From JACQFK01 sp964619955 (GTDB lineage: Bacteria; Planctomycetota; MHYJ01; JACPRB01): 64,000 bases of DNA. Positions within the stretch are counted from its first letter, which is position 1; each line of letters begins with the position of its first letter. The stretch is from assembly GCA_964619955.1 (NCBI GenBank), contig CAZUJF010000019.1, positions 41,817-105,816 on the forward strand. The letters are read 5' to 3'. Positions 23,941-32,652 of this stretch are shown here, one piece after another. Position numbers and translations under genes: made by a program. Below the pieces are notes generated by a model. The model was not told where the DNA came from, searched no databases, and worked only from the letters and a program-made list of their open reading frames with translations.

Positions 23941-25701
23941 TCAATAATCCCGCGCCGCCTGCAGCCAGGCGCGCAGGACCCGCTCCTGCAGCGGCGACAC
24001 CACCTCCGACCGCTTCAGCTTGCAGCTCGTCCGCTCCCGCGTGCCCACCGGGACGCTCAGCGGCAGCGTGTCCGCGCCCCGCAGGACCTTCAGCTCGGCG
24101 AGCGTCCCCGGCTCGAGTTTGCCGACGAGCTCCCGCAGGTTCGTGCGCGTCAACGGGACGTCGCCGAGCAGCATGAGGCGGTCGCCGGCCTTGAAGCCGG
24201 CCTTCTCGGCGGCGCTGCCCGTGGCGACGTTCGCCACCAGCGTCCCCCGCAGGTCCACCCCGAGATCCGGCTGCGTGCTCACGACGAGCTGCGGCGAGAG
24301 GCCCGCGAGCCCCAGCACCTCGCCGTACGGAAGCTCCTCCGTGCCGCTCATGTAGCGCTTGAAGAAGTCGTCCCACTCGCCGCCCGCGACCTCCTCGACC
24401 GCCTTCAGGATCCCGTCCTCGGGAAACCCGACGCCGATCGGCCCCTTCCCCTTCGCCGCCGGCTCCGTCACGTAGCGCGCCATCAGCAGCCGCAGCACGT
24501 CGTCGAGGGACTTCCCCCCCTCCGTGCTCACGCGGATCCTCAGGTCCAGCAGCAGCCCCAGCAGCTCGCCCTTGTTGTAGTAGTCCACCCGCGGCCAGTC
24601 CTTGCGGTCCCAGACGGACCACGACGCCTGCTCCGCCGACGTCTTCTTCCGGTCGGGATTGTTCTGCAGCGTCTCCATCTCGCCCGCGAGGTGGTCGAGA
24701 TAAGCCTGCTCCTTCCAGATCCCCGCGCGCACGAGGGAGCGGTCGCCGTAATAGCTCGTCACCCCCTCGCAGAACCAGAGGGCCTTCGTCCGCACGATCT
24801 TCGTGTAGTCGAAGGGGCCCAGCTCGACGGGACGGATCCGCTTCACGTTCCAGAGGTGGAAGTACTCGTGCGACGTGATCGAGGCCGCCAGCAGCGGCTC
24901 GGCCTTGATCGCCGGGTACGGCATCGCGATGTCGGTCGAGTTGAGATGCTCCAGGCCGCGCCCGCCGGAGCCGTCGCGGAAGTGGTAGAGGAACACGTAG
25001 CGTTCGAAGGGCGGCGCCCCGAAGATCCGGTTCTGCTCCTTCACGGTCTTCCGGCACATCCCGGCCAGCGCCGCGCCGTTCACGGGGCCCTTCGCGTGGA
25101 TCACCAGTTCGTAGCGGGCGCCGTCGGCCTCGAACGTCACGAGCTCGAAGCGCCCCAGTTCGGTCGGGCAGTCGATGAACGTGTCGTAGTCGCGCGCCCC
25201 GTAGGCGCCGTCGGGCAGCGCGTCCAGCCCCGTGCCGACCTTCCAGCCCGCGGGCAGGACGAAGCGGACCCGGCAGGGCAGCTCCTTGCGCCCGACGACG
25301 TAGAGGAAGGTCTCCGGTCCCGGAATCAGGCAGTGTTCCCGGTCGAAGCGCAGCGCCTCGGTCACGACCTCGTAGGTCAGCCGCGCGGTGCCGCCGCCGG
25401 AGCCGTCCACGCGCCAGGTCTGTTCGTCGACGGCCTCGACCTTCAGCGGCCGCCCGTCCTCGTCCGAGGCCGCGAGCCCGCGGACCTGCTGGGCGTGTTT
25501 GACGATGCGGTAGGCGCCGGGGGCCCAGGCCGGCAGCGAGACCCGGAACGGCCCCTCGACCGGGAGGCTCAGCGTCACCTTGACGCGGTTGCTCTCGGGG
25601 CGCGTGACGTCGACCTCGTAGTCCGCGCGCGCGGTCTGCGCCGCCGCCGCGGGGAGCGCCAGCAGGAGGAGGAAGATCCAGGTCCGAGTCAGATGCGCCA
25701 T
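23941..25701 (-). CDS. M61-family glycyl-aminopeptidase-like protease with PDZ domain
   Basis: 586 residues with a signal peptide (about 1-22). The N-terminal beta domain (about 25-200) precedes a zinc peptidase core with H278-E279-x-x-H282 in SHEYFHLWNVKRIRP and the third ligand Glu312 in WFCEGVTSYY, both textbook M61 motifs. A PDZ domain lies at about 460-560, with GSAAEKAGFKAGDRLMLLGD, suited to binding a peptide C-terminus. M61 enzymes prefer substrates with N-terminal Gly or Ala. A Shine-Dalgarno AAAGGA and an upstream TATCAT are visible. It ends ten bases from the HzsA-related stop on the other strand; no functional link is implied. Confidence 0.92.
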   Translation of the reverse strand: MAHLTRTWIFLLLLALPAAAAQTARADYEVDVTRPESNRVKVTLSLPVEGPFRVSLPAWAPGAYRIVKHAQQVRGLAASDEDGRPLKVEAVDEQTWRVDGSGGGTARLTYEVVTEALRFDREHCLIPGPETFLYVVGRKELPCRVRFVLPAGWKVGTGLDALPDGAYGARDYDTFIDCPTELGRFELVTFEADGARYELVIHAKGPVNGAALAGMCRKTVKEQNRIFGAPPFERYVFLYHFRDGSGGRGLEHLNSTDIAMPYPAIKAEPLLAASITSHEYFHLWNVKRIRPVELGPFDYTKIVRTKALWFCEGVTSYYGDRSLVRAGIWKEQAYLDHLAGEMETLQNNPDRKKTSAEQASWSVWDRKDWPRVDYYNKGELLGLLLDLRIRVSTEGGKSLDDVLRLLMARYVTEPAAKGKGPIGVGFPEDGILKAVEEVAGGEWDDFFKRYMSGTEELPYGEVLGLAGLSPQLVVSTQPDLGVDLRGTLVANVATGSAAEKAGFKAGDRLMLLGDVPLTRTNLRELVGKLEPGTLAELKVLRGADTLPLSVPVGTRERTSCKLKRSEVVSPLQERVLRAWLQAARDY

Positions 25702-25810
25702 CCAGGTTCCTTTCGTTCGGTGAATGATACATCCCGGAGGTCCGGACCCATTTATCTTACGAACCGGGGAGGATCTTCACCCCGCGGACTCGTATATTAG
25801 ATGGGCCGCC

Positions 25811-28642
25811 ATGAGTTCTGCCACCAACGACCAGTCCTACGGACAGACCGCCGTCAGCCTCGGCTGCGTGGCGGAGGCCCAGGTGCAGGAATGCCTCCAG
25901 ATCCAGGCCGCCCTGCGCAAGATGGGGCTGGACGAGCCGCTCGGCGAACTCCTGGCCAAGAAGGGCTACCTCACCCCCCAGCAGCATTCCAGCATCCTCA
26001 AGAAGCTCGGCATCCAGACCAGCCCCATCCCCGGCTACACGCTGCTGGGCAAGATCGGCCAGGGGGGCATGGGCACCGTCTACAAGGCGCTGCAGACCAG
26101 CGTCAACCGGACGGTCGCCATCAAGATCCTCGCCCCTTCCGCGACGAAGGACAAGACGTTCGTGGCCCGCTTCCTCCAGGAGGCGCAGTCCGCCGCGGCG
26201 CTCAACCACAAGAACCTGATCTCCGCGATCGACGTCGGCATCTCCAACGGCATCAACTACTTCATCATGGAGTTCGTCACCGGCAAGAGCTGCCGGGAGG
26301 TCCTCAACGCGAAGGGCCCCTTCACCGAGAAGGACGCGCTCTCGATCGGGCTCCAGATGGCGGAGGTGCTCGAGCACATCCACCAGCACCGCATGGTCCA
26401 CCGGGACATCAAGCCCGAGAACATCATGCTCACCGCCGAGGGGCAGGTGAAGCTCTGCGACCTCGGCCTCGCCAAATCGACCGGCGCGCTCGAGCAGTCC
26501 CTCACGCAGGAGGGGCTCACCGTCGGCACGCCGTATTTCATGTCCCCGGAGCAGATCCGGGGCGACAAGGACGTCGACATCCGGGCGGACCTCTACTCGC
26601 TCGGCGCGACGCTCTACTTCCTCGTCACGGGCAAGCACCCCTACGAGGGCAAGAGCGCGGCGGAGACGATGAGCCTGCACCTGAACCAGCCGGTGCCGGA
26701 CCCCCGCCGCGCGGTGCCGAACCTGAACGAGGACCTCGCGCTCGTGATCCAGAAGCTCATGGCGAAGGACCGGGCGCAGCGCTACCAGACGCCCGCGGAG
26801 CTCCTGGAGGACCTCAAACGCCTGCAGGCCGGCAGCACGCCCCCGCTGGCGCGCCAGCATGCGGCCCGCGCGCACGTGATGCGCACGCAGCGGCGCGTCG
26901 TCAAGAAGGAAACGCCGAAATGGCCCGTCGCCGCGGCCGTCGGGCTCGTGGTCCTGGGCGGCGCCTCGGCGTTCCTCTTCCGGACCTCGACCCCGGTGGA
27001 AACCACCAAGACGGTGGTCGTCCACGTCCCCGCGCCGGCCGCGCCCGCCGCCGGCCCGCAGCGCCCGGTGGACGACCCGAAGAAGGTCGCCGAGGCGGCG
27101 GGCCTCTTCTCGACGGCGGACCAGCTGATCCGGGGCGACAAATGGCGCGAGGCGCTGCTCGAACTCCAGAAGCTCCGCACCCAGTACGGCGGCCTCGAAT
27201 ACACGCGCGGACGCATGGCCGCCATCGGCGAGATGACGGGCCTCTGCGAAGGCAAGCTCAAAGCCGCCGAGTCCACGCAGACCCGCCAGGTCGCGGACGC
27301 CCAGGCGGCGTTCAAGGAGGGTCACTGGCAGGACGCGCTCGGCCGCTTCCAGGCCCTCGTCAAGGCCGGGCACGCCGGCTATCAGAGGGAGGCCGACGTC
27401 TGCCGCCGCGAACTGGGCGCCGAGGCGCTCGTGAAGGAGGTCCGGGCCGCCCTCGCCGCCTCCAGCTGGCAGGAGGTTCTCGCCAAGACCCTGACCCTCT
27501 TCCAGCAGCACCAGACGCAGAAGCTCCAGTCCGTCGAGAAGCACCAGGGCGAGCTGACGACGATGCTCCTCAAGGCGCGGGCGGAGCAGGAGGCCGTCAA
27601 GGGCCTGACGGACATCCACGCCGCCTCCGTCGCGTCCAACTGGAAGGAGATGGCGCGCCTGCTGCCGGACTTCGAGAAGCACCGGGAGACGGAAACCTAC
27701 CGTTCGAAGTCCGGGGAGCTCAAAGATCTGCGCTCCCGGCTCATGCAGGCCAACGAAGCCGCCGCCGAGGACGCCGCCCAGCAGGCCTGGCTGAGGACCC
27801 TGGAGGCCTACGGCGACTTCATCGTGGACCGGAGGTACGACGAGGCCGAGGACGCGCTCAAGGCCTTCCAGCAGGCCTATCTGCAGACCAAGACCGCCAG
27901 ACAGAAAGAGGTCGAACTGCAGGCGAAGCTGGTCGACGCGGGCAAGAAGCGGACGAAGGACCGGGACGACGAATCGAAGAAGCTCTGGGCGCAGATCCAG
28001 AAGGAGTTCAAGGGCCAGCAGTTCGAGTCGGCCGCGGAGAACCTCGCGCGCCTGACCACCGAGTTCAGCGACACGTCCGTGATCAAGAGCGCCGCCTCCA
28101 CGATCAAGACGTACAAGTCCTACCTGGACTCCGTGGTCCGCCCGCCGGAGTACCTGGTGGCGGAGCTGGACTTCGACGATTTCCCCGGGCTCTGGAGCGC
28201 GCGGGGCGGCGCCCAGGCGGCCAACTCGAACGACGACCCCTATCACGGCCGGCGTTCCGCCAGGCTGAGCCTGCCCGCCGACAGCACCGTCCTCCACCCG
28301 CTCACGGGCGTCACCGCGCGGGCGGAATTCCTGAGCTTTTACGCGCGGCTGCGGGCGCCGGCGCGTTCGGCCAAGATCCGCATCCTGCTCTACGACACCC
28401 TGCCGATGGGCGGCATGACCGCCTCCTTCATCCACGAGCTGACGCTCACCCCGGAGTGGCAGAAACACGGCATCCGCCTCTCGGAATTCAAGCCCTACGG
28501 GCCGGCGGCGCTGGCGCGGAGGGGGTTGGAGCCGCGGCAGATCACGGCGATCCTCTTCGGGGCCCCCGAGGACGCGGCGGCCGGGGTGGAAATCCAGGTC
28601 GACGTGCTCCGCATCGAGGCCGGCAAGAGCGGCGGCAAGTAG
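25811..28642 (+). CDS. Transmembrane Ser/Thr protein kinase with N-terminal extension and C-terminal sensor region
   Basis: 943 residues from ATG 25811; TATATT (25793-25798) lies 12 bases upstream. Residues 1-70 form a small helical domain (LGELLAKKGYLTPQQHSSILKKLG) resembling GspE/MshE N-terminal domains. The kinase domain (about 75-345) has the glycine loop GKIGQGGMGTVYKA, Lys105, HRD 197-199 in MVHRDIKPENIM and DLG 217-219 in place of DFG, plus SPEQIRGD. One membrane helix lies at about 372-394. Beyond it are helical repeats rich in Gln/Lys/Glu (about 420-780) and a beta-rich domain (about 785-935) like carbohydrate-binding folds. Expected to sit in the inner membrane with an extracytoplasmic C-terminus; its targets are unknown. 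Confidence 0.93.
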   Translation: MSSATNDQSYGQTAVSLGCVAEAQVQECLQIQAALRKMGLDEPLGELLAKKGYLTPQQHSSILKKLGIQTSPIPGYTLLGKIGQGGMGTVYKALQTSVNRTVAIKILAPSATKDKTFVARFLQEAQSAAALNHKNLISAIDVGISNGINYFIMEFVTGKSCREVLNAKGPFTEKDALSIGLQMAEVLEHIHQHRMVHRDIKPENIMLTAEGQVKLCDLGLAKSTGALEQSLTQEGLTVGTPYFMSPEQIRGDKDVDIRADLYSLGATLYFLVTGKHPYEGKSAAETMSLHLNQPVPDPRRAVPNLNEDLALVIQKLMAKDRAQRYQTPAELLEDLKRLQAGSTPPLARQHAARAHVMRTQRRVVKKETPKWPVAAAVGLVVLGGASAFLFRTSTPVETTKTVVVHVPAPAAPAAGPQRPVDDPKKVAEAAGLFSTADQLIRGDKWREALLELQKLRTQYGGLEYTRGRMAAIGEMTGLCEGKLKAAESTQTRQVADAQAAFKEGHWQDALGRFQALVKAGHAGYQREADVCRRELGAEALVKEVRAALAASSWQEVLAKTLTLFQQHQTQKLQSVEKHQGELTTMLLKARAEQEAVKGLTDIHAASVASNWKEMARLLPDFEKHRETETYRSKSGELKDLRSRLMQANEAAAEDAAQQAWLRTLEAYGDFIVDRRYDEAEDALKAFQQAYLQTKTARQKEVELQAKLVDAGKKRTKDRDDESKKLWAQIQKEFKGQQFESAAENLARLTTEFSDTSVIKSAASTIKTYKSYLDSVVRPPEYLVAELDFDDFPGLWSARGGAQAANSNDDPYHGRRSARLSLPADSTVLHPLTGVTARAEFLSFYARLRAPARSAKIRILLYDTLPMGGMTASFIHELTLTPEWQKHGIRLSEFKPYGPAALARRGLEPRQITAILFGAPEDAAAGVEIQVDVLRIEAGKSGGK

Positions 28643-28649
28643 CGGGGCG

Positions 28650-28949
28650 TCACTTCGCCAGGGGATCGATCCACGTCCGCTGGATCTCCGCGAGATCCGC
28701 GGCCGTCACGTTCGAGTACCAGACGTTCTCGGGCATGACGCAGAGGTTGGGGCCCTGCTCGCAGAGCCCGAGGCAGAGCGAGCGCGAGACCCGCATCCGG
28801 CCCTGGAGCTTCTTCGATTTCAGGTGCGCCTTGAGCAGCTCCTGCAGCTCGCGGGAGCCGCGCGCGGCGCAGGCGGCCTCGCCGGGATCCTTCTCGTTGC
28901 AGCAGACGAAGATCGTCCGCTCGTAGGGCCGGGGCGTCAGTTCCTTCAT
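28650..28949 (-). CDS. Thioredoxin-like (2Fe-2S) ferredoxin
   Basis: A 99-residue protein of the thioredoxin-like 2Fe-2S ferredoxin family, with the first cysteine region IFVCCNEKDPGEAACAARGS and the second SLCLGLCEQGPNLCVMP, followed by the usual V-W-Y-x-x-V segment. Four of the cysteines provide cluster ligands in the family. It probably carries electrons in the cytoplasm. It lies five bases downstream of the preceding minus-strand gene (28955-29677), so the two form an operon. Its partner oxidoreductase is not obvious in the window. The stop is seven bases from the kinase gene stop on the other strand. Confidence 0.88.
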   Translation of the reverse strand: MKELTPRPYERTIFVCCNEKDPGEAACAARGSRELQELLKAHLKSKKLQGRMRVSRSLCLGLCEQGPNLCVMPENVWYSNVTAADLAEIQRTWIDPLAK

Positions 28950-28954
28950 GGTCG

Positions 28955-29677
28955 CTATCTCCGCGAGCCCCTCGGCTCGATCACCAGCGCGGCGCCTTCC
29001 AGCGGCAGCAGCAGCGCCTCGAGATCCTCCAGGCCGCGCTCCTGCCGTCCGCGCCCCTCGAGCCACGGCTCGGAGGCGGAGCCGCGGCCGTCGATGCCGA
29101 ACTCCAGCCGCAGCCGCGCGAGCACGTCCGCGAGCTTCGACGCGGGGAAGCGCACGCCGGTCCGCAGTCCCGCGGTCCCGTGCAGATACAGCACGTGCCC
29201 CATCCGCCCCATCACGCTCACGAGCATGGGGCAGGCCGCCGCGAGCGGCGAGGTCAGCGCGAGGGCCGCGATCAGCGGGGCGGATTGCGGGAGCCGGAAG
29301 TCCCCGAGCCGGTCGAGGTAGCCGCGCCGGGCCTCGGGCACCCAGAGGGGCGGGGCGTTCGCGCCGCCGGTGTCGAGGTAGCGGAGGAAGAGCTCGACGC
29401 CGAAGTCGTGGATGGCGGGGACGTGGACCAGCCGCAGATCGACGGCCTTCCGGGCGCGCTCGAGCCCCGCCTTGCCCGTCCGGGAATGCACGGTGACGAG
29501 GCCCACGTCGCGGAAGCGCCGCAGCGGCACGACGCCCGCCTGCGTGAGCAGTCCGGGCGGAAAGAGCGCGGCGAACTCGCGGTCCCCCCCGACGAGCAGC
29601 GGATCCACGGAGAAACCGGCCACGGGGAGCGCGCCGCGCGACGCCGCCGGCTTCCTCCGGGCGGGCTTTTTCGCCAT
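28955..29677 (-). CDS. Hypothetical protein, operon partner of a 2Fe-2S ferredoxin
   Basis: 240 residues from ATG 29677, preceded by a GGGAGGG Shine-Dalgarno. The N-terminus is basic (MAKKPARRKPAAS) and there is no signal peptide or convincing membrane helix; a hydrophobic stretch around residues 125-150 (PLIAALALTSPLAAACPMLVSVMG) is more likely a buried core. I do not recognise the family. It may contain two similar alpha/beta halves (DVGLVTVHSRTGKAG... and MGHVLYLHGTAGLRTGV...). Its five-base spacing to the ferredoxin gene suggests they are used together. It is divergent from tpiA with 94 bases between starts. Confidence 0.65.
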   Translation of the reverse strand: MAKKPARRKPAASRGALPVAGFSVDPLLVGGDREFAALFPPGLLTQAGVVPLRRFRDVGLVTVHSRTGKAGLERARKAVDLRLVHVPAIHDFGVELFLRYLDTGGANAPPLWVPEARRGYLDRLGDFRLPQSAPLIAALALTSPLAAACPMLVSVMGRMGHVLYLHGTAGLRTGVRFPASKLADVLARLRLEFGIDGRGSASEPWLEGRGRQERGLEDLEALLLPLEGAALVIEPRGSRR

Positions 29678-29732
29678 GGCCCCCACCCTCCCAAGCCCCG
29701 CGGCCCGGGGCAAGCAAAATCCGTCCACGCCC

Positions 29733-29760
29733 TTGACCCCCCTCTTCGCCTCCGTATAAT
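29733..29760 (+). promoter_or_regulatory. Strong sigma-70-like promoter of tpiA-secG-yicC-gmk
   Basis: TTGACC (29733-29738), 16 bases, TATAAT (29755-29760), the closest match to consensus in the window. The tpiA ATG is only 11 bases after the -10, leaving a leader of about five bases and no room for a Shine-Dalgarno. Confidence 0.75.
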
Positions 29761-29771
29761 GTCCGGTTCCC

Positions 29772-30530
29772 ATGAGACAGCCATTGATCGCCGGCAACTG
29801 GAAGATGAACGGGCTGATCGCGGACGCCCGGGCGCTCGCGGCCGGCCTGAAGAAGGAGCTCGCCTCCCACAGCGGGGGCCCCGAGATCCTCGTCTGCCCC
29901 CCCTTCCTCGCCCTCGCGGCCGTCCGGGAGGAGCTGCAGGGCAGCCCCATCCGCCTCGGCGCGCAGGACGTGCACTGGGAGGCCAAGGGCGCCTTCACCG
30001 GCGAACTCTCGACGGCCATGCTCAAGGACGTCGGCTGCACGGCGGTGCTGCTCGGCCACAGCGAGCGGCGCCACATCATGGGCGAGAGCAACGAACAGGT
30101 GAACAAGAAGCTGAAAGCCGCGCTCGCGGCGGGGCTCATGCCCGTCGTCTGCATCGGCGAGCTCCTCGAGGAGCGCAGCATGGGCGTCACCCGCGAGGTC
30201 GTCGAACGCCAGATCGGCAAGGGCTTCGAGGGCCTCAGCGCGGAGGACGCCGCCAGGACCGTCGTCGCCTACGAGCCCGTCTGGGCCATCGGCACCGGCA
30301 AGACCGCCACGCCCCGCCAGGCGCAGGAGGTCCACCACTACACCCGGAAACTCCTCTCCCAGAAGTTCGGCGAGGCCGTCGGCCAGGGGATGCGCATCCT
30401 CTACGGCGGCAGCGTCACCCCGGAGACCGTGAAGGAGCTCATGGCCGAGGAGGACGTCGACGGCGCCCTCGTCGGCGGGGCCAGTCTGAAAGTCGACTCG
30501 TTCGTCAAACTCGTGAGGTATCAGTCATGA
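29772..30530 (+). CDS. tpiA: Triosephosphate isomerase
   Basis: A 252-residue TIM barrel of normal length. Catalytic residues are visible as Lys11 in GNWKMN, the His in LLGHSERR (about residue 97) and the Glu in VVAYEPVWAIGTGK (about residue 170), with the phosphate-binding GGSV near the C-terminus. Interconverts dihydroxyacetone phosphate and glyceraldehyde 3-phosphate in glycolysis. It has a strong promoter and a very short leader. Its TGA overlaps the secG ATG by four bases, and it heads a run of housekeeping genes down to coaB, a common arrangement of tpiA with secG in many bacteria. Confidence 0.97.
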   Translation: MRQPLIAGNWKMNGLIADARALAAGLKKELASHSGGPEILVCPPFLALAAVREELQGSPIRLGAQDVHWEAKGAFTGELSTAMLKDVGCTAVLLGHSERRHIMGESNEQVNKKLKAALAAGLMPVVCIGELLEERSMGVTREVVERQIGKGFEGLSAEDAARTVVAYEPVWAIGTGKTATPRQAQEVHHYTRKLLSQKFGEAVGQGMRILYGGSVTPETVKELMAEEDVDGALVGGASLKVDSFVKLVRYQS

Positions 30531-30901
30531 TCGCGCTGCTCGCCGCGGGGGGCTTCCTTTCGGTCCTCCTCTCCATCGCCTTCATCCTCGTCTGCCTCAT
30601 GCTGATCTTCATGGTCGTGATCACGCCCTCCAACGAGGGCGGCATGGCCGCGGCCTTCGGCGGCATGGGCAGCGAATCCTTCTTCGGCTCCAAGGCCCAC
30701 ACCCAGATCAACAAGTTCACGGTCTTCCTCGCGGTCTCCTTCCTCGTGCTCGCCCTCGCCATCAACTACAGCAACGTGGGCGCCAAGAAATCCGAGGCCG
30801 GGGGGAAGACCGAGACCGAGGAGAAAATGGACAAGCTGCCCAAGCCGCCGCCCCAGCCGGGCGCGCCGGGGCAGTTCCCCGTCCCCCAGCCCGGAAAATA
30901 A
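30527..30901 (+). CDS. secG: Preprotein translocase subunit SecG
   Basis: 124 residues with two membrane helices (about 4-28 and 62-80) separated by the short Gly-rich loop NEGGMAAAFGGMGSESFFGSK typical of SecG. The first helix has the family pattern LLSIAFILVCLMLIFMVVIT. The C-terminal tail is longer than in E. coli (110 residues) and rich in Lys, Glu and Pro. SecG assists SecYE during protein export in the inner membrane. Start and stop both overlap neighbours (ATGA with tpiA, TAATG with yicC), so translation is coupled along the operon. Confidence 0.92.
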   Translation: MIALLAAGGFLSVLLSIAFILVCLMLIFMVVITPSNEGGMAAAFGGMGSESFFGSKAHTQINKFTVFLAVSFLVLALAINYSNVGAKKSEAGGKTETEEKMDKLPKPPPQPGAPGQFPVPQPGK

Positions 30902-31776
30902 TGAGCAGCATGACGGGTTTCGGGGGGGCGTCCCTCCGGGACCGCCGCCTGGACCTCGAAGTCGAGATCCGCTCGGTCAACCACCGCTTCCTGATCGTGA
31001 AGCAGGGCCTGCCCGGGGGTTTGTCCCGCTTCGACGGTGAGATCGAACAGATGGTCCGCGGCGCCCTCGGCCGCGGCAGCGTCACGGTGAGCGTCTCCGC
31101 GCGCGCGGGGGGTGACGAGGGCCCGGCCCTGCCGGACCTGAAGGCCCTCAAGGCCGTGGCGAAGGGGCTGCGCGCGGCGCAGAAGGAGCTCAAGCTCAAG
31201 GGCGACCTGACGATGGTGGACCTGCTCGCCGTGCCGGGGCTCTGGCAGGGCGGCCCGGCCGCGGACCTCGAGGAGCAGTGGCCCAAGGTGAAGAAGCTCG
31301 TGGCGCAGGCGCTCGACGCCCTGGTGGCGACCCGGGAGCGCGAAGGCGAGACGATCGTCAAGGACCTGCGCGCGCGACTGGACGCGATCGAGGGGCATCT
31401 CGAGCGCGTCCGGCTGCGCGCGCCGGCGGTGGTGGAGGCGTACCAGAAGCGGCTGGAAGACCGGATCCAGCAGCTGCTGACCCAGCGGGGCGTCGAGGCC
31501 GCGAAGCCCGAGGTCCTGCGGGAGGTCGCCCTGCACGCCGACCGCTGCGACACCAGCGAGGAGTGCCAGCGCCTGAAGGCGCACCTGGCGGAGTTCCGGA
31601 AGATCCTGTCTTCGAAGGGGCAGATCGGCCGGCGCCTGGACTTCCTGACGCAGGAGATGGGACGCGAGATCAACACCACCGCCTCCAAGGGCAACGACGC
31701 CGAGGTGTCGGCGCGCGCCGTGGAGATGAAGGCGGAACTGGAGAAGATCAAGGAGCAGGTGGAGAATCTTGAGTAA
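30901..31776 (+). CDS. yicC: YicC-family endoribonuclease-like protein
   Basis: 291 residues, the usual length of the YicC/YloC family. The N-terminal signature MTGFGG...VEIRSVNHRFLI and the conserved C-terminal block GRRLDFLTQEMGREINTTASKGND...VEMKAELEKIKEQVENLE are both present. E. coli YicC has endoribonuclease activity and acts in RNA turnover; the family commonly sits next to gmk and rpoZ as here. Its ATG shares one base with the secG stop, and its end overlaps the gmk start by eight bases. Confidence 0.95.
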   Translation: MSSMTGFGGASLRDRRLDLEVEIRSVNHRFLIVKQGLPGGLSRFDGEIEQMVRGALGRGSVTVSVSARAGGDEGPALPDLKALKAVAKGLRAAQKELKLKGDLTMVDLLAVPGLWQGGPAADLEEQWPKVKKLVAQALDALVATREREGETIVKDLRARLDAIEGHLERVRLRAPAVVEAYQKRLEDRIQQLLTQRGVEAAKPEVLREVALHADRCDTSEECQRLKAHLAEFRKILSSKGQIGRRLDFLTQEMGREINTTASKGNDAEVSARAVEMKAELEKIKEQVENLE

Positions 31777-32341
31777 ACCCGGCGCGCTGCTCGTGATCTC
31801 GGGCCCCTCGGGGGTCGGGAAGACCACGATTTCGCGGAAGCTCCGCGAGACGCCGGGGATCGTGCGCGTCATGACGGCGACGACGCGCGCGCGCAGACCG
31901 CAGGAGGTGGACGGACGCGATTACCGCTTCATGGACCGGCCGGGGTTCGAGGCCGAGGCCTCCCGGGGGGAGTTCCTGGAGTGGGCGGAGATCGACGGGA
32001 ACCTGTACGGGACGCCGAAGGCGGAGATCGGGCGAAGGATCTCCAGCGGAAGCCTCGTGCTGGTCGATATCGATCCGCAGGGCGCGCGCAGCGTGAAGGC
32101 GCTCGGCCTGCCCGCGTACTTCGTCTTCATCGCCCCTCCCGACATGGAGGAGCTGAGGCGGAGGCTCGTGGGCCGGAAGAGCGAGTCGCCCGAGGCCGTG
32201 AGGATGCGCCTGGAGCGCGCCGAGCGGGAGATGCTGCAGCAGGACTTGTATGACGCGGTCGTGGTGAACACGACCGTGGAGGGCGCGGTGGACGAGATCC
32301 TCGCGCTGCTCCGGACGAAGGGTTTGTTGGAAACGGTTTAA
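31769..32341 (+). CDS. gmk: Guanylate kinase
   Basis: 190 residues. The P-loop is ISGPSGVGKTT near the N-terminus; the GMP-binding region is TATTRARRPQEVDGRDYRFM, and the lid includes RLVGRKSESPEAVRMRL. It phosphorylates GMP to GDP. The start is TTG at 31769, inside the end of yicC; no ATG or GTG would preserve the conserved N-terminus, so the rare start and the eight-base overlap appear real and may lower expression. The family size and gene order (yicC-gmk-rpoZ-coa) match many genomes. Confidence 0.96.
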   Translation: MSKPGALLVISGPSGVGKTTISRKLRETPGIVRVMTATTRARRPQEVDGRDYRFMDRPGFEAEASRGEFLEWAEIDGNLYGTPKAEIGRRISSGSLVLVDIDPQGARSVKALGLPAYFVFIAPPDMEELRRRLVGRKSESPEAVRMRLERAEREMLQQDLYDAVVVNTTVEGAVDEILALLRTKGLLETV

Positions 32342-32354
32342 AGGAGCCCCGGCA

Positions 32355-32609
32355 ATGTCGACCAACTACATGGAGATCGACCAGCTGGCCGAGAAGTTCG
32401 GCGGCCGCTACAAGCTGACCGTCCTGATCCAGAAGCGCCTGAAGGAGCTCGTCAAGGGCTCGCAGAAGCTCGTGGACCTCGAGGACCGGAACCTCATCAA
32501 CATCGTGATGGAGGAGATCCGGCAGGGCAAGATCGTGTTCGAGGGCATGGAGCTCGGACCCGCCAAGGAAGAGAAGGAAGTCAAGAAGGGCTCGCGGAAG
32601 AAGGACTAG
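32355..32609 (+). CDS. rpoZ: RNA polymerase omega subunit
   Basis: 84 residues. The omega core is recognisable as GGRYKLTVLIQKRLKELVKGSQKLVD followed by NLINIVMEEIRQGKIVF, with a Lys/Glu-rich tail. Omega folds around the beta' subunit and stabilises RNA polymerase. The gene has AAAGGAGCC in good Shine-Dalgarno position and lies 13 bases after gmk. Downstream, before coaC, is an iterated short repeat tract. Confidence 0.93.
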   Translation: MSTNYMEIDQLAEKFGGRYKLTVLIQKRLKELVKGSQKLVDLEDRNLINIVMEEIRQGKIVFEGMELGPAKEEKEVKKGSRKKD

Positions 32610-32640
32610 GAGCTGGTAGTTAGAAGCTAGTAGCTGGAAG
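32610..32640. repeat. Short iterated GCTRGTAG tract between rpoZ and coaC
   Basis: Two near-copies of an eight-base unit, GCTGGTAG and GCTAGTAG, lie within about 25 bases, followed by CTGG. A similar GTAGC-iterated tract is found at 49866-49890. The nature is unknown; it is a short intergenic repeat, not coding. Confidence 0.45.
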
Positions 32641-32652
32641 GCGGAGGAACCC

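Noticed and set aside
25801..25812. ATG at 25801 as the start of an alternative gene upstream of the kinase
   Set aside because: It is out of frame with the kinase motifs and its product is low-complexity.
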